This document shows positions 16,201-23,606 of a stretch of DNA of 64,000 nt, piece by piece; position 1 is the first letter of the stretch, and each line of letters starts with the position of its first letter. The stretch is from Betaproteobacteria bacterium UBA5216 (lineage in GTDB: Bacteria; Pseudomonadota; Gammaproteobacteria; Burkholderiales; SG8-41): positions 41,459-105,458 of the forward strand of contig DHVE01000066.1 of assembly GCA_002412495.1 (NCBI GenBank), in the 5' to 3' direction. Made by a program: the position numbers and the translations under genes. The notes beneath the pieces are model-generated. The model was not told the DNA's origin and did no database searches. It saw only the letters and a list, made by a program, of their open reading frames with translations.

Positions 16201-16756
16201 AGACGGCCTTGTCCTGCCGCAGGCTCATTGCGCCGATGTGCCAGGGACGCCGCAAAGGCTCGTAGTCGTCATGACGCCACTCTTCGCCCAAATATTCGCC
16301 CGTGGCGCTCCATTTCATCCAGCGATGGCGCTTGCCAAAGGCGTCCGGATCGGTAACGCGGTTATGCCACTCACCGTTGGCCTGCTTCTGCAGCAGGATG
16401 GCTTTGCCACGATTATCGGCAAAAATCGCCGCCGTCATAAAAGCATGATGTTCCAGCAGGGGAACAAAAACCGAATTGAAACCGCTGACGTCATCCAGAT
16501 GGATGTAGTCCCGAAGACCCCATTCGCGCGCGGACAGTATCAATCGTTCCACCCGATCAACCTGTGTGCTCCAGCGGGTCGATACCTCTTTTTGGGCGCG
16601 TTCCAACTGGCCGACGGCGAGTTGTTCGGTCACCGGGGCGACCACAAGAAAATAGGCGGCGAACAAGAAAGCGGTGAATGCCACGATAACCAGCAGCATG
16701 AAGCGCAGCACCAGCGCGTAGTGTATGGAATAGGACTTCCGCCCAATCGCCGCCAT
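13268..16756 (-). CDS. Hybrid sensor histidine kinase with Cache, PAS, receiver and HPt domains
   Basis: This predicted 1162-residue inner-membrane kinase runs in order: TM1 (about 15-40), a large periplasmic Cache-type ligand domain (about 45-335), TM2 (about 345-367), HAMP and coiled coil, PAS (about 470-575), HisKA with phosphoacceptor His about 586 in NMSHEIRTPMNAI, HATPase with KYGGTGLGLTITKRLVEMMG, a receiver with Asp about 880 (FMDLQMPVLDGY), and a C-terminal HPt with His about 1024 (AHTVKGVSGNIGA). It senses an extracytoplasmic signal and drives a four-step phosphorelay, probably to the receiver encoded 15 bases downstream. The start at 16756 is chosen because AAAGGTG precedes it and because the region further upstream is repeat DNA. 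Confidence 0.9.
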   Translation of the reverse strand: MAAIGRKSYSIHYALVLRFMLLVIVAFTAFLFAAYFLVVAPVTEQLAVGQLERAQKEVSTRWSTQVDRVERLILSAREWGLRDYIHLDDVSGFNSVFVPLLEHHAFMTAAIFADNRGKAILLQKQANGEWHNRVTDPDAFGKRHRWMKWSATGEYLGEEWRHDDYEPLRRPWHIGAMSLRQDKAVYWTDPYIFFTTKDPGITASARWRDSKTQMDYVIAYDIKLTDLSKQALALGIGGKGATVMLTDDLKLVTHPSGRGALTDDNIRNVVLKKISETPFPILGAATRIWDRSGRGYGKAFQFQTSEGAPYFAQFISIPFGSTQFVSASVAPLSDFLPDAIRQGAFSMALILAFVIAAGLFIALRVSRRFSYPLEHLAKESTRIGQMQLDRPITLNSRLREVRTLSDSMDEARKRLLQFTQALEQANNELEARVATRTSELEATTAELKESEQRLRQMLETSPIAIRIARDADGRIVFANRAYADTFKVELNAAMASDPSLLYQNSDDYRSISRRLHAGEAISNLEVGLRAADGTDIWVLATYYPTEFKGEPARLCWFYDVTAQRQARTAAEEATKAKSMFLANMSHEIRTPMNAIIGMSYLALKAGLNARQRDYVQKIHNAGTSLLGIINDILDFSKIEAGKLDMETVAFSLDQVLGNLTTLVGQKVSDKGLALSMQVPAGVPRNLLGDPLRLGQILVNLVNNAVKFTEKGGIVIEVEELARAEGKIQVRISVRDTGIGMTPEQQGRLFQAFSQADGSTTRKYGGTGLGLTITKRLVEMMGGTVWVESQAGVGSTFIFTAWFGVDPAAQNRQNASDGTRSASYEISGLRVLLTEDNEINQQIAVELMQSEGVIVELANNGQEALDKLAAAGPDYYDVVFMDLQMPVLDGYQAIVLLREDKRFDAVPVVAMTAHAMVEERQRCMELGMQDHITKPIDPDVLYRTIAQWSKRRGTANSVTSAPATAEDIPAIDGLDTLSGLKRTAGNKQLYLNILRKFVEGQTGAIGAVRAAIASGDRATAERLAHTVKGVSGNIGAGAVQAAWANLEQAIRASDETPELLARGEQVLDEMIGRLKAVLGDAAEAHEAGAVDAEQLLPELRRLRRLLAGNDAEALDVLAEHSGGLRTVLRADAYRNLEKLVNSFDFEAALSELDAALTACSIQL

Positions 16757-16810
16757 GTTTGGCACCTTTCTCCCGTTCCGGGGAACCACGGTTCTCGAAA
16801 CGACCGGAGG

Positions 16811-16890
16811 AAATTGTAGACGAATTGTAGACGTTATGGCGCTGGCTGTTTTTGGCTCCTTGGCTCTTTGGCTCTTTGGCTTTACCCACC
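16811..16890. repeat. Short tandem repeats upstream of the hybrid kinase
   Basis: Two simple repeats occur in the kinase 5' region: a direct duplication of ATTGTAGACGA near 16812-16833, and four 8-base units of the TTGGCTCT type (about 16852-16884). They lie in the 217-base gap before the membrane-protein gene. They show that the longer reading frame covering this DNA is not a genuine N-terminal extension. Confidence 0.7.
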
Positions 16891-16973
16891 TGACATTTTG
16901 AAAAACAGGCGTCGTTGCGACCGAAATCAGTAGCGTGCCGCCACGCGCGGCAGCCTCCACATTGTGAGAGGCG

Positions 16974-17585
16974 CTAGCGCCGCAAGCGGTCGATTGTCCG
17001 CGACCAATCCTGCGGCAAACTGGATTCCATGATCGACAAAATCACGCGGCTGGCCTTCTGGAAATCGCGTGGATCCAGCCATTCCCATGCGCCGCACGCC
17101 AGCGCAATCAACCCGGCCAGCACCAGCAGCGCGGCGAACAGCACGCGCGGCACGCGAAACAGCAACGTTTTCCACCACACCCGCCAGCCCTGCGGATTGA
17201 CGAACGCCAGCACGCCCGCGCCCATCGACAGCAAACCGGTCAATGCATATTGTGCGCCGGGACGTTGCTTCAAATAGGCCGTCACCGCGCCCCACCGGCC
17301 GGCATCCAGCGCATAAGCCGCGCCAATGACGCAACCTGCGACAAGAAACAACATGCCGCCCCAGATCACCGCGGGCATGCCGTTATACGCGCCATCAGAA
17401 CCTTCCGACAGCCGCAAACCCATGCGCCGCGTGTAAAACGATTCCAGCGCCCCGATCATTACCCCCGCACCGATGGCGAAGATGCCCAGATGCACACCCT
17501 TGGGCAATGCAAAGTAGCGCGCGGCGGCGATACCCAGGGCACCGACAATGATCAGCGCGTATTCAAGAAATGCAGTCAGACGCAT
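16974..17585 (-). CDS. Hypothetical inner-membrane protein
   Basis: This 203-residue protein has about five hydrophobic segments: EYALIIVGALGIAAARYFAL, LGIFAIGAGVMIGALESFY, AVIWGGMLFLVAGCVIGAAY, ALTGLLSMGAGVLAFV and VLFAALLVLAGLIALACGAW. A short soluble tail follows (DPRDFQKASRVILSIMESSL). I do not recognise the family. It stands alone on the minus strand between the kinase operon and the NUDIX gene, with 114 bases before it and 217 after it, so it is probably monocistronic. The start is an ATG at 17585. Confidence 0.7.
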   Translation of the reverse strand: MRLTAFLEYALIIVGALGIAAARYFALPKGVHLGIFAIGAGVMIGALESFYTRRMGLRLSEGSDGAYNGMPAVIWGGMLFLVAGCVIGAAYALDAGRWGAVTAYLKQRPGAQYALTGLLSMGAGVLAFVNPQGWRVWWKTLLFRVPRVLFAALLVLAGLIALACGAWEWLDPRDFQKASRVILSIMESSLPQDWSRTIDRLRR

Positions 17586-17699
17586 GGTGGCCGAGAGTGT
17601 AGCGCGTCGGCGCGCCGTGTGGAAAAGCTGACGGCCCGTACACTGTCATTCAGCTATTGACGATCCCTATAAGACACCAGTTCCCCGTCTGGGTCCGCG

Positions 17700-18179
17700 T
17701 CACCAACCATCGGGGAATATTGTTTCCTCACGGGCATGCATCAGGACGACCGACAGATCCCATGGTGCAATCCTCGGCAACCTGGTCAATTCGGCGACGG
17801 TCATGAGCCGCATGTCCGACCCTTCCGACAAAATCATGGTTTCGACATCGCCGGGTGAAATGGGAATTTTGTAAAAAACCTTGCGCACGACCCGGTTCTC
17901 GCGTCGCGGCAAAACAAAAATTGCCTCGTGATACCAGGTGCACTGCGTCGGCGTGTAGTTTAATTCTTCCTGGATTTCGCGCAGTATCGCGCCATGCCCC
18001 TCTTCGCCGGGCTCCACGGCCCCGCCAAAAAGCGCCCAATGATTGCGCAACGGGAGCATATGTTTGTCGTCTCGCAATTGAAAAAGGTAACGACCGTCAG
18101 TTGTAACCAATAAGGCCGCCGCAATAAAATGCCTGGGAGACTCCGTCAACTTATCAAGCGATATCTGCGAAAATTTCAT
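17700..18179 (-). CDS. NUDIX hydrolase
   Basis: This protein of about 159 residues has a Nudix box, GGAVEPGEEGHGAILREIQEEL, in which the catalytic REIQEE core is intact but the usual Gly after EExG is Asn. NUDIX enzymes hydrolyse nucleoside diphosphates linked to another moiety; the sequence does not reveal the substrate. The segment RYLFQLRDDKHMLPLRNHWA before the box is typical of the broad dGTPase/ADP-sugar-like group. I chose the ATG at 18179; an upstream GTG at 18230 would overlap the transporter gene. No strong ribosome site is visible at either. The transporter gene ends 38 bases upstream on the same strand. Confidence 0.85.
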   Translation of the reverse strand: MKFSQISLDKLTESPRHFIAAALLVTTDGRYLFQLRDDKHMLPLRNHWALFGGAVEPGEEGHGAILREIQEELNYTPTQCTWYHEAIFVLPRRENRVVRKVFYKIPISPGDVETMILSEGSDMRLMTVAELTRLPRIAPWDLSVVLMHAREETIFPDGW

Positions 18180-18217
18180 CGAATGGAAAGGGGTTAAAGT
18201 TGGAAATCGCCTCGCGG

Positions 18218-19060
18218 TCACGCACGCCACGCAAACGCGATGATGCCGAACATGATGAGCACGACTCCCGCGAATTTCATGGCAGACCAGCGCTCCTTCA
18301 TGGCAATCACGCCAATCAGGCTTGCAAATAACACGCTCGTTTCACGCAGGGCGGAAACGCCCCCTATCGGCCCTCGGCTCAATGCCCATAGAAAAACGCA
18401 GAAGGCGACCGTGCCCAGTATGCCCGTGGCCAGCGTGTAGCGCCACTGTGCCACGATGGTTTTCCAAAAACCGCTGCCCCGGCTGACACTGATCGTGGCG
18501 ACAAATGCCGCGCCATCCAACACCATTAACCAAATCACATAGGAGAGCCAGTCCCCGCCAAGCCGAACGCCATAGGCATCGACAACGGTATAGCTCGCAA
18601 CCAGAAAACCTGTTATTGCGGCCGCGATGAGCAGCGGCGAACTGGGTCTCGCCGCCCGGTTTTCGGTGCCCATGATGAGAATTCCACCGGAAATAAGGAT
18701 AATCCCCATGGCTTGCCACCCGGTCGGAATCTCTGCCAGCAACACCAATGCCAATAATGCAGAAAACAGCGGGCAAAATCCGCGCGCGATCGGATATGCC
18801 TGACTTAATTCGCCGTGTTTATAGACCTGCGCCAGTCCGAATTTATACGTGTTATGTAGCACCACGGAAAAAGCCAGCACAGGCCATTGCCGGGCTTCGG
18901 GAATCGCCACCCAAGGCAGTGCGCACATGGAAATGCCCGCGCTGACCACATTCATGCCAGCCAATCCGACCAGCCTGTCGTCGCCCGCTTTTATCATGGC
19001 GTGCCACGACGAATGCAATAACGCGGCGCCCAACAGCAATGCTATTATTAACCAGTCCAT
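18218..19060 (-). CDS. EamA/DMT-family transporter
   Basis: This protein of about 280 residues has ten predicted transmembrane helices arranged as two EamA repeats. The first begins at MDWLIIALLLGAALLHSSWH and the second at PLLIAAAITGFLVASYTVVD. It ends in GVVLIMFGIIAFAWRA, typical of drug/metabolite exporters. The substrate is unknown; relatives export amino acids or metabolites, and some are small-molecule permeases. The ATG at 19060 is favoured because the helix begins directly after it. It lies upstream of the NUDIX gene on the same strand and is divergent from the TPP decarboxylase genes. Confidence 0.85.
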   Translation of the reverse strand: MDWLIIALLLGAALLHSSWHAMIKAGDDRLVGLAGMNVVSAGISMCALPWVAIPEARQWPVLAFSVVLHNTYKFGLAQVYKHGELSQAYPIARGFCPLFSALLALVLLAEIPTGWQAMGIILISGGILIMGTENRAARPSSPLLIAAAITGFLVASYTVVDAYGVRLGGDWLSYVIWLMVLDGAAFVATISVSRGSGFWKTIVAQWRYTLATGILGTVAFCVFLWALSRGPIGGVSALRETSVLFASLIGVIAMKERWSAMKFAGVVLIMFGIIAFAWRA

Positions 19061-19126
19061 TCGTGAGTCGGGATGCGCCCATCCCGCCGCGTTGTTAACC
19101 ATTTGATTTTAATTCTATTTGCAAGG

Positions 19127-19218
19127 CGGGTTTCACCCGCGCCGTGCGCAAGCAAGAACAAGCACTGGCCGTGCGCTCAATGGGGCGCATTACATCACGG
19201 GATCGGCGCAATGCGCCC
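19127..19218. repeat. Palindromic repeats in the transporter/decarboxylase intergenic region
   Basis: The divergent gap of about 250 bases contains a short hairpin GCGGG-tttca-CCCGC near 19127 and a longer pair GGGCGCATT (19183-19191) and AATGCGCCC (19210-19218). The latter arms resemble the GCTAATGCGCCC end of the MITE-like repeat at 55557-55666, so this may be a second, more decayed relative. A T-run follows at about 19223. Confidence 0.5.
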
Positions 19219-19313
19219 AACATTTTTTGGCGCCGCCGGACGGTGAATCGGCGTGCCCGCGCATTTGACGTGTATCATTTGCACTCTTCAACGGCAATCT
19301 GAAAGCAGCAACA

Positions 19314-19850
19314 ATGACAACCACAGTAGAACCGCCTGCCGGTCCCGGTGCAGCCATTTCGGGCAAGGGCATTATCGAGGCGTTCAAACGCAGCGCCGTC
19401 GAGTTTATCGTCTCGGTGCCTGACCGCGTCACCAGCGAAACCGTATTGCGCGGCGTCGCCTCGGACGCCACGCTGAAGCTGGTACGCGTGTGCAAGGAAG
19501 ATGAAGGCGTATCAATTTGTGCGGCGCTGTCGTTTTGCGACAAGCGCGCGCTGCTGCTGATGCAAAATACCGGCTTGCTCGATTCGATCAACGCGCTGCG
19601 CGGCATCGCCGTCGAATACCAGTTGCCGGTGGTGATGATGGTGGGACTTTTGGCCCATGAATCCGCCGCGCCACCGGCACAGTCAAAAAGCTACGGGGCG
19701 CGCATTGTCACGCCGATTCTCGATGCCATGGGGATCGCGCACGAGTACTTGCACAGCGCCGGCGACGAGCAGCGCATCGCGCCCGCGATCGAGCGCGCGT
19801 ATGCCAATTCCACGCCGCTGGTGCTATTGGTCGGAAGGAGCCCGATATGA
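19314..19850 (+). CDS. Thiamine-diphosphate decarboxylase, alpha (PYR-domain) subunit, ComD-like
   Basis: This 178-residue protein is the N-terminal, pyrimidine-binding half of a split TPP enzyme, as in sulfopyruvate decarboxylase ComD and phosphonopyruvate decarboxylase. The segment VCKEDEGVSICAALSFCDKR carries the conserved Glu that activates the thiamine ring, and LMQNTGLLDSINALRGIAVE follows as in that family. It acts with the beta subunit encoded downstream, whose ATG overlaps this stop by 4 bases (ATGA). The likely reaction is decarboxylation of a short 2-oxo acid such as sulfopyruvate, phosphonopyruvate or a related compound. A decayed Bug gene nearby hints at a former uptake partner. 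Confidence 0.85.
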   Translation: MTTTVEPPAGPGAAISGKGIIEAFKRSAVEFIVSVPDRVTSETVLRGVASDATLKLVRVCKEDEGVSICAALSFCDKRALLLMQNTGLLDSINALRGIAVEYQLPVVMMVGLLAHESAAPPAQSKSYGARIVTPILDAMGIAHEYLHSAGDEQRIAPAIERAYANSTPLVLLVGRSPI

Positions 19851-20419
19851 TGAAACGCGACCAGTGCCTGAAACTCATCGCGAAATATCATCGCGACGAA
19901 CTCGTGGTTCCCGTGTATCAGGCCACGTTTGAATGGCTGGCGATCAAACCCGAGGCGCCGACCTTCACCGCCGTTGGCGCGATGGGCCAAGCCTCGTCGC
20001 TGGCGTTGGGTTTTGCGCTGGGCGCGCCCGACCGCCGCGTGATGGTGCTTGATGGCGATGGCAGCCTGCTGATGAACCTCGGCAGTCTGGTTAGCATTGC
20101 CAATGCCGCGCCGGGCAATTTGCTGCACTTTGTGTGCGAGAACGGCACTTACGAAGCCAACGGCGGCCATCCGATTCCCGCCAAGGATAAAGTGAGTTTC
20201 ACCGGACTGGCGCTCGCCGCGGGCTACCGCGAAGCGCATGAGTTCTCGGAACTCGACGCGCTGGAAGCCGCTCTACCCGGCATACTGCGCGCGCGCGGCC
20301 CGGTGTTCATCGATCTTAAAATCGTGCCGGGCGAAACGTATCCGCAGGATTGGGCTTACATGCACGGCACTGAATCGCGCGAGAAATTCCGCAAGGCGCT
20401 TCGGCAATCGCACGCCTGA
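19847..20419 (+). CDS. Thiamine-diphosphate decarboxylase, beta (PP-domain) subunit, ComE-like
   Basis: This 190-residue protein is the diphosphate-binding half of the split decarboxylase. Its Mg-TPP motif runs from VMVLDGDGSLLMNLGSLVSI to the Asn of CENGTYEANGGHP, i.e. the GDG-x(about 25)-N pattern. The N-terminal part contains AVGAMGQASSLALGFALGAP, which is typical of the family. The start overlaps the alpha-subunit stop, with GGAAGGAG as ribosome site, so the two are translated together and presumably assemble as a heteromer in the cytoplasm. The substrate remains open: sulfopyruvate and phosphonopyruvate are the characterised choices. Confidence 0.85.
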   Translation: MMKRDQCLKLIAKYHRDELVVPVYQATFEWLAIKPEAPTFTAVGAMGQASSLALGFALGAPDRRVMVLDGDGSLLMNLGSLVSIANAAPGNLLHFVCENGTYEANGGHPIPAKDKVSFTGLALAAGYREAHEFSELDALEAALPGILRARGPVFIDLKIVPGETYPQDWAYMHGTESREKFRKALRQSHA

Positions 20420-20462
20420 ACAGCGAGCCATTGGGGAGCGCTGCACGATACGCGGTGACGCC

Positions 20463-21455
20463 ATGGCGACGGAATTGGCGTTGAGCAATGCCGCAGCGTT
20501 AAAACGAACCAAGGCATCGTTTTGCGGGCGGTTGTTCGCCCATGCCGCAACGATTGCCGGGTTATCCGTCACGCTGTTGCTGGTCTTGTGCGCCGCCGCG
20601 CAGGCGCAGGACGCCGCCACCCTTGCCCGCGAGCTCGTCGCCCTCAAAGGCGGCTACGTCGAAAAAAAGCACCAGCTCGAAGAAGTGCGCATACGCGCCT
20701 ATATCCCGATTCTGCTCAAGGCGGTCGGCAAAGGGCCAACCTGGAAACCGGGCCATCCCAACTGGTCACCGACCGAACAGCGCATCGCCGAAGAATGGCG
20801 CAAGCATTACCTTGATCATCTGACCCGCACCGGGCGCGACACGAATTTCGGCTGGGTGGACGACGCGCTGGCGCGCGAATATGCGCGGGTGTTCGGTGCC
20901 GACGAACTCGCCGTGCTGCTGGCGTTTTATCGCACGGCGGCCGGAGGCGCGCTGCTCGCGCTGGAAAAAGATTTTCTCGGCTTTTATCCGAACGAAATGC
21001 TGCGCTCGCTGGCGCGCGTGATGCTCGGCGCCGAACCGCTGACCGCGCGCGAGCGTGAGCAGTATCGCGCACCAGAGGCTCGCGAACGGCGCGAATTCGT
21101 CGAGTTGTTCGAAGCCGAACTGGTGATCCATGCGGAAAGCCTGCGCATCGGCAGCGCTTATCTGGAAGCGAATCAGCCGATGGTGCAACAGGGCGCGCTT
21201 GCCACGGCCGCCGACGCCATCGATGCACTGCGGCGCAAGCTTGATGCCACCACGATGACTGAACTACAAACCTTCCAGAACTCCGGCCTGGGACGCAAGG
21301 AGCGGGTGTTTGTTGGCGCGGCGTTGCCCACTGTAACGCCGGCCGATGAAGACCCCGTGCGCGCCAAGGTGGAAGAAGCCGCGTTTTACAAGGGACTGCA
21401 ACAGTTGTCCGCGCAATGGCGCGAGCTGGCGGCAAAGACCGGGGCGCGCCCCTGA
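20463..21455 (+). CDS. Secreted DUF2059-like protein
   Basis: This 330-residue protein has an N-terminal signal sequence, with hydrophobic core IAGLSVTLLLVLCAAAQAQ and cleavage likely after AQAQ (about residue 48). The mature region is helical and charged. The stretch REYARVFGADELAVLLAFYR followed by TAAGGALLALEKDF resembles the DUF2059 pattern of periplasmic proteins. No catalytic motif is seen. It starts 44 bases after the decarboxylase beta gene and may be co-transcribed, although no functional link is evident. The start is the ATG at 20463, which has no strong ribosome site; the longer frame upstream overlaps the decarboxylase gene and is rejected. Confidence 0.65.
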   Translation: MATELALSNAAALKRTKASFCGRLFAHAATIAGLSVTLLLVLCAAAQAQDAATLARELVALKGGYVEKKHQLEEVRIRAYIPILLKAVGKGPTWKPGHPNWSPTEQRIAEEWRKHYLDHLTRTGRDTNFGWVDDALAREYARVFGADELAVLLAFYRTAAGGALLALEKDFLGFYPNEMLRSLARVMLGAEPLTAREREQYRAPEARERREFVELFEAELVIHAESLRIGSAYLEANQPMVQQGALATAADAIDALRRKLDATTMTELQTFQNSGLGRKERVFVGAALPTVTPADEDPVRAKVEEAAFYKGLQQLSAQWRELAAKTGARP

Positions 21456-21773
21456 GTTTGGCGCGTCGCCGCGCGGCTGTTCGGCCCCAGACTATTCGAG
21501 CGCCGGAAGGTCAGCGTCGTTACCTATAACCGTCCCGGCGCCACTGGCGCTATCATCGTTGGCGCCGTGGCAAAAGCCCCACCGGATGGCCACGCCTTGC
21601 TGATCGTGGTGGCGTCGTAAGCCATGATTCCGGCGATTTACACAACGCGGCCTTACGATCCCATCAAGAGTTACGCGCCGGTGTCGCGTATCACGACCCG
21701 CGCGCTCGCGCTGGTAGTGCCTCCGGAAGTTCCGGCGAAGACGCGCCCAAGCCGCCAGCCACCGCAGGTCGCC
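21456..21773 (+). pseudogene. Relic of a Bug/TctC tripartite tricarboxylate transporter binding protein
   Basis: One frame (codons from 21462) reads through a recognisable internal part of a Bug protein. VSVVTYNRPGATGAIIVGAV followed by AKAPPDGHALLIVVAS corresponds to the family's VDNRPGAGGxIGxxxVAKAxPDGYTLL; IPAIYTTRPYDPIKSYAPVS corresponds to xNPALYxKLPYDPxKDFAPVS; VVPPEVPAK also fits. The signal peptide and the C-terminal two thirds are missing. A TAA at 21618-21620 interrupts the frame. The fragment is wedged between the DUF2059-like gene and the convergent M23 peptidase gene, so it is plainly a decayed gene and not functional. Confidence 0.85.
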
Positions 21774-21774
21774 A

Positions 21775-22629
21775 TTACCGCGCTGTTTTCAGGAAAAGCT
21801 CGGGATCGACGTACACGCCATTGAGCAACACCGCCCAATGCAAATGCGGCCCGGTGACCCGCCCGGTCGCGCCCGACAGTCCCAGCGTCGCGCCGCGCTC
21901 GACCGTGTCGCCTTCTTTCACATCGATGCGGCTCATGTGTATGTAGAGCGTGATGAAGCCCTGCCCGTGATCCACAAACACGGATTTGCCGGAGTAAAAA
22001 TAGTCTCCCGTCGCAATCACGCGCCCCGCCGCTGCCGCGCGCAATGGCGTGCCCGTGCCCACCGCCACATCCAGACCAGCGTGCGGCGAACCGTCCTCGC
22101 CATTCAGCACGCGCCGCAAACCAAAGCGCGCGGACAACCGTCCGCTGGCCGGCAAATCAAGCACGAAGCTGGGGGGCGCTTCTGGGTTCCAGTGATTTTT
22201 GGCGCGGGCTATCACTACCTGATCACGTTCATTACGTTGCAGGTCCTCCGGCGTCGGCTCCATAAAACGCGAACTGATTTTGAGGTGCTGGGCAGGGTAC
22301 GTTTTTGCCTTGATCTCGAATGTCGTGTCGTAGGCGCGCTTCGGTGCATCTTCGCCCGCCTTGACGTGTAACGTCTGCCGGCCCGGTTTGGCGTCCAGCG
22401 GCAGCCCCACCACTGCCAGCCAGCCTTCCGCGCGCTTCTGCGTGAGCACGCGTCTACCATCGAATAAAACTTCCAGCACCCGCGAATCGGCTTCTCCAAT
22501 CTTTACTACCGCTACGCCGCCCGGATAGGGCGCATGACGCGGCAACGCGGCGTCTTGCGCGAACACGCCCACACTCGTCAGCACGCACCACGCCACCGCA
22601 CTGGCACGCCCGATTAATTGACGTAACAT
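21775..22629 (-). CDS. M23 family metallopeptidase
   Basis: This 284-residue exported protein has a signal peptide ending near GVFAQ. The LytM/peptidase M23 domain occupies the C-terminal half: SARFGLRRVLNGEDGSPHAG followed by LDVAVGTGTPLRAAAAGRV gives the first zinc ligands (HxxxD), and GPHLHWAVLLNGVYVDPELF gives the HxH motif. The catalytic residues appear intact, so it should cleave peptidoglycan cross-links or act near the septum. The N-terminal half (residues 30-140) is a beta-rich region found in the same subgroup. It is the last gene of a tight minus-strand run after ybiB (15 bases between them). Confidence 0.9.
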   Translation of the reverse strand: MLRQLIGRASAVAWCVLTSVGVFAQDAALPRHAPYPGGVAVVKIGEADSRVLEVLFDGRRVLTQKRAEGWLAVVGLPLDAKPGRQTLHVKAGEDAPKRAYDTTFEIKAKTYPAQHLKISSRFMEPTPEDLQRNERDQVVIARAKNHWNPEAPPSFVLDLPASGRLSARFGLRRVLNGEDGSPHAGLDVAVGTGTPLRAAAAGRVIATGDYFYSGKSVFVDHGQGFITLYIHMSRIDVKEGDTVERGATLGLSGATGRVTGPHLHWAVLLNGVYVDPELFLKTAR

Positions 22630-22644
22630 ATTGTTTTTATTTGA

Positions 22645-23583
22645 TTATTTTATTTCTTTCGAATGGCGCACCCAATCCGCCGCGCGCACGCAGCAGGCAG
22701 CCTGATGCGTGATGGCGACCGGTACCGCGCACGCACCCGCAAACGCATCGGCGATCCACGCCGCCGTCACCGCGGCATCACGGCTCCGAGGCAACACCGG
22801 GTTTTCTTCGGCAAGGGCAGCCCAGGTTTGCGATGTCATGCCATCGCACCATTCCACGACCGGCTCGCGCCGTGGATGTGCCACCGCCTCGCCTTCCGCG
22901 CCGCGTAACAGCAGTGCGTGGGCGGCGCGCGTGGTAAAAAATTCGCGCATGCGTGTCAGATAATCCGGATGGGTCACGCTCACCAGCCGCACCGCAGGCG
23001 TAGCAAAGGGTTGCAGCATTTTTGCCAGCGTATGTCCCGAACTGCGCACGCCCATCTCGCCGCGCAATGCCAGCACGCGCGCGAGCGGCGGCGCCATCAC
23101 GTCCAGCGGCAAAAACGCCAGATGGCGCGCGGCCAGTTGCGCACGCGCCTCTTCAAGCGAACGCGCGGGGTGTATACCCATCGCCTCGAACACCTCGCAC
23201 GTGGTCACGCGGCCTGGATCGCTCGTGACACCCTGCACCAGCACCGGCACACCCTCGCGCGCGATCAGGTGCGCCAGCAGCGGCGTGAGATTCGGCAATT
23301 GCCGCGCGCCGTTGTAGGCGGGAATTACCACCGGAACCGTGTTGACGGGCGCGGCCAGATGCGCGTAACAGGCTTCGCATGCTTCCAGAAATCCCGCCAG
23401 CTCCTCCAGCGACTCGCCCTTGATGCGCAGCGCCATCAGTATCGCGCCCCGTTGCAGATCGGGAATTTCATCCGCCAGCATCGCCGCGAACAGCGCGTGC
23501 GCGTCGTCGCGATTCAAATCACGCGCGGCATTTTTGCCTCGGCCAATTTCCTTGATGATGCGGGTCAGTTCTGTCGTTTTCAT
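22645..23583 (-). CDS. ybiB: DNA-binding protein YbiB (TrpD2-like)
   Basis: This 312-residue protein has the anthranilate phosphoribosyltransferase fold. The N-terminal helical domain includes REIGRGK-like IIKEIGRGKNAARDL, the glycosyltransferase domain contains VVIPAYNGARQLPNLTPLLA, and GEMGVRSSGHTLAKMLQPF replaces the classical TrpD active-site motif. The E. coli relative YbiB binds nucleic acid without sequence specificity and has no phosphoribosyltransferase activity, which is assumed here too. It lies 23 bases after the CapK-like gene and 15 before the M23 gene. Length is normal. Confidence 0.88.
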   Translation of the reverse strand: MKTTELTRIIKEIGRGKNAARDLNRDDAHALFAAMLADEIPDLQRGAILMALRIKGESLEELAGFLEACEACYAHLAAPVNTVPVVIPAYNGARQLPNLTPLLAHLIAREGVPVLVQGVTSDPGRVTTCEVFEAMGIHPARSLEEARAQLAARHLAFLPLDVMAPPLARVLALRGEMGVRSSGHTLAKMLQPFATPAVRLVSVTHPDYLTRMREFFTTRAAHALLLRGAEGEAVAHPRREPVVEWCDGMTSQTWAALAEENPVLPRSRDAAVTAAWIADAFAGACAVPVAITHQAACCVRAADWVRHSKEIK

Positions 23584-23606
23584 TGCCAGATCGAGGTGCA
23601 GCCCGG

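Noticed and set aside
16757..16960. N-terminal extension of 68 residues on the hybrid kinase
   Set aside because: It is translated from tandem-repeat DNA, has no ribosome site, and the downstream ATG is followed directly by the first transmembrane helix.
19255..19313. TTGACG near 19264 as a -35 box for the decarboxylase genes
   Set aside because: No -10 hexamer sits at 16-18 bases; the TATCAT nearby is too close.
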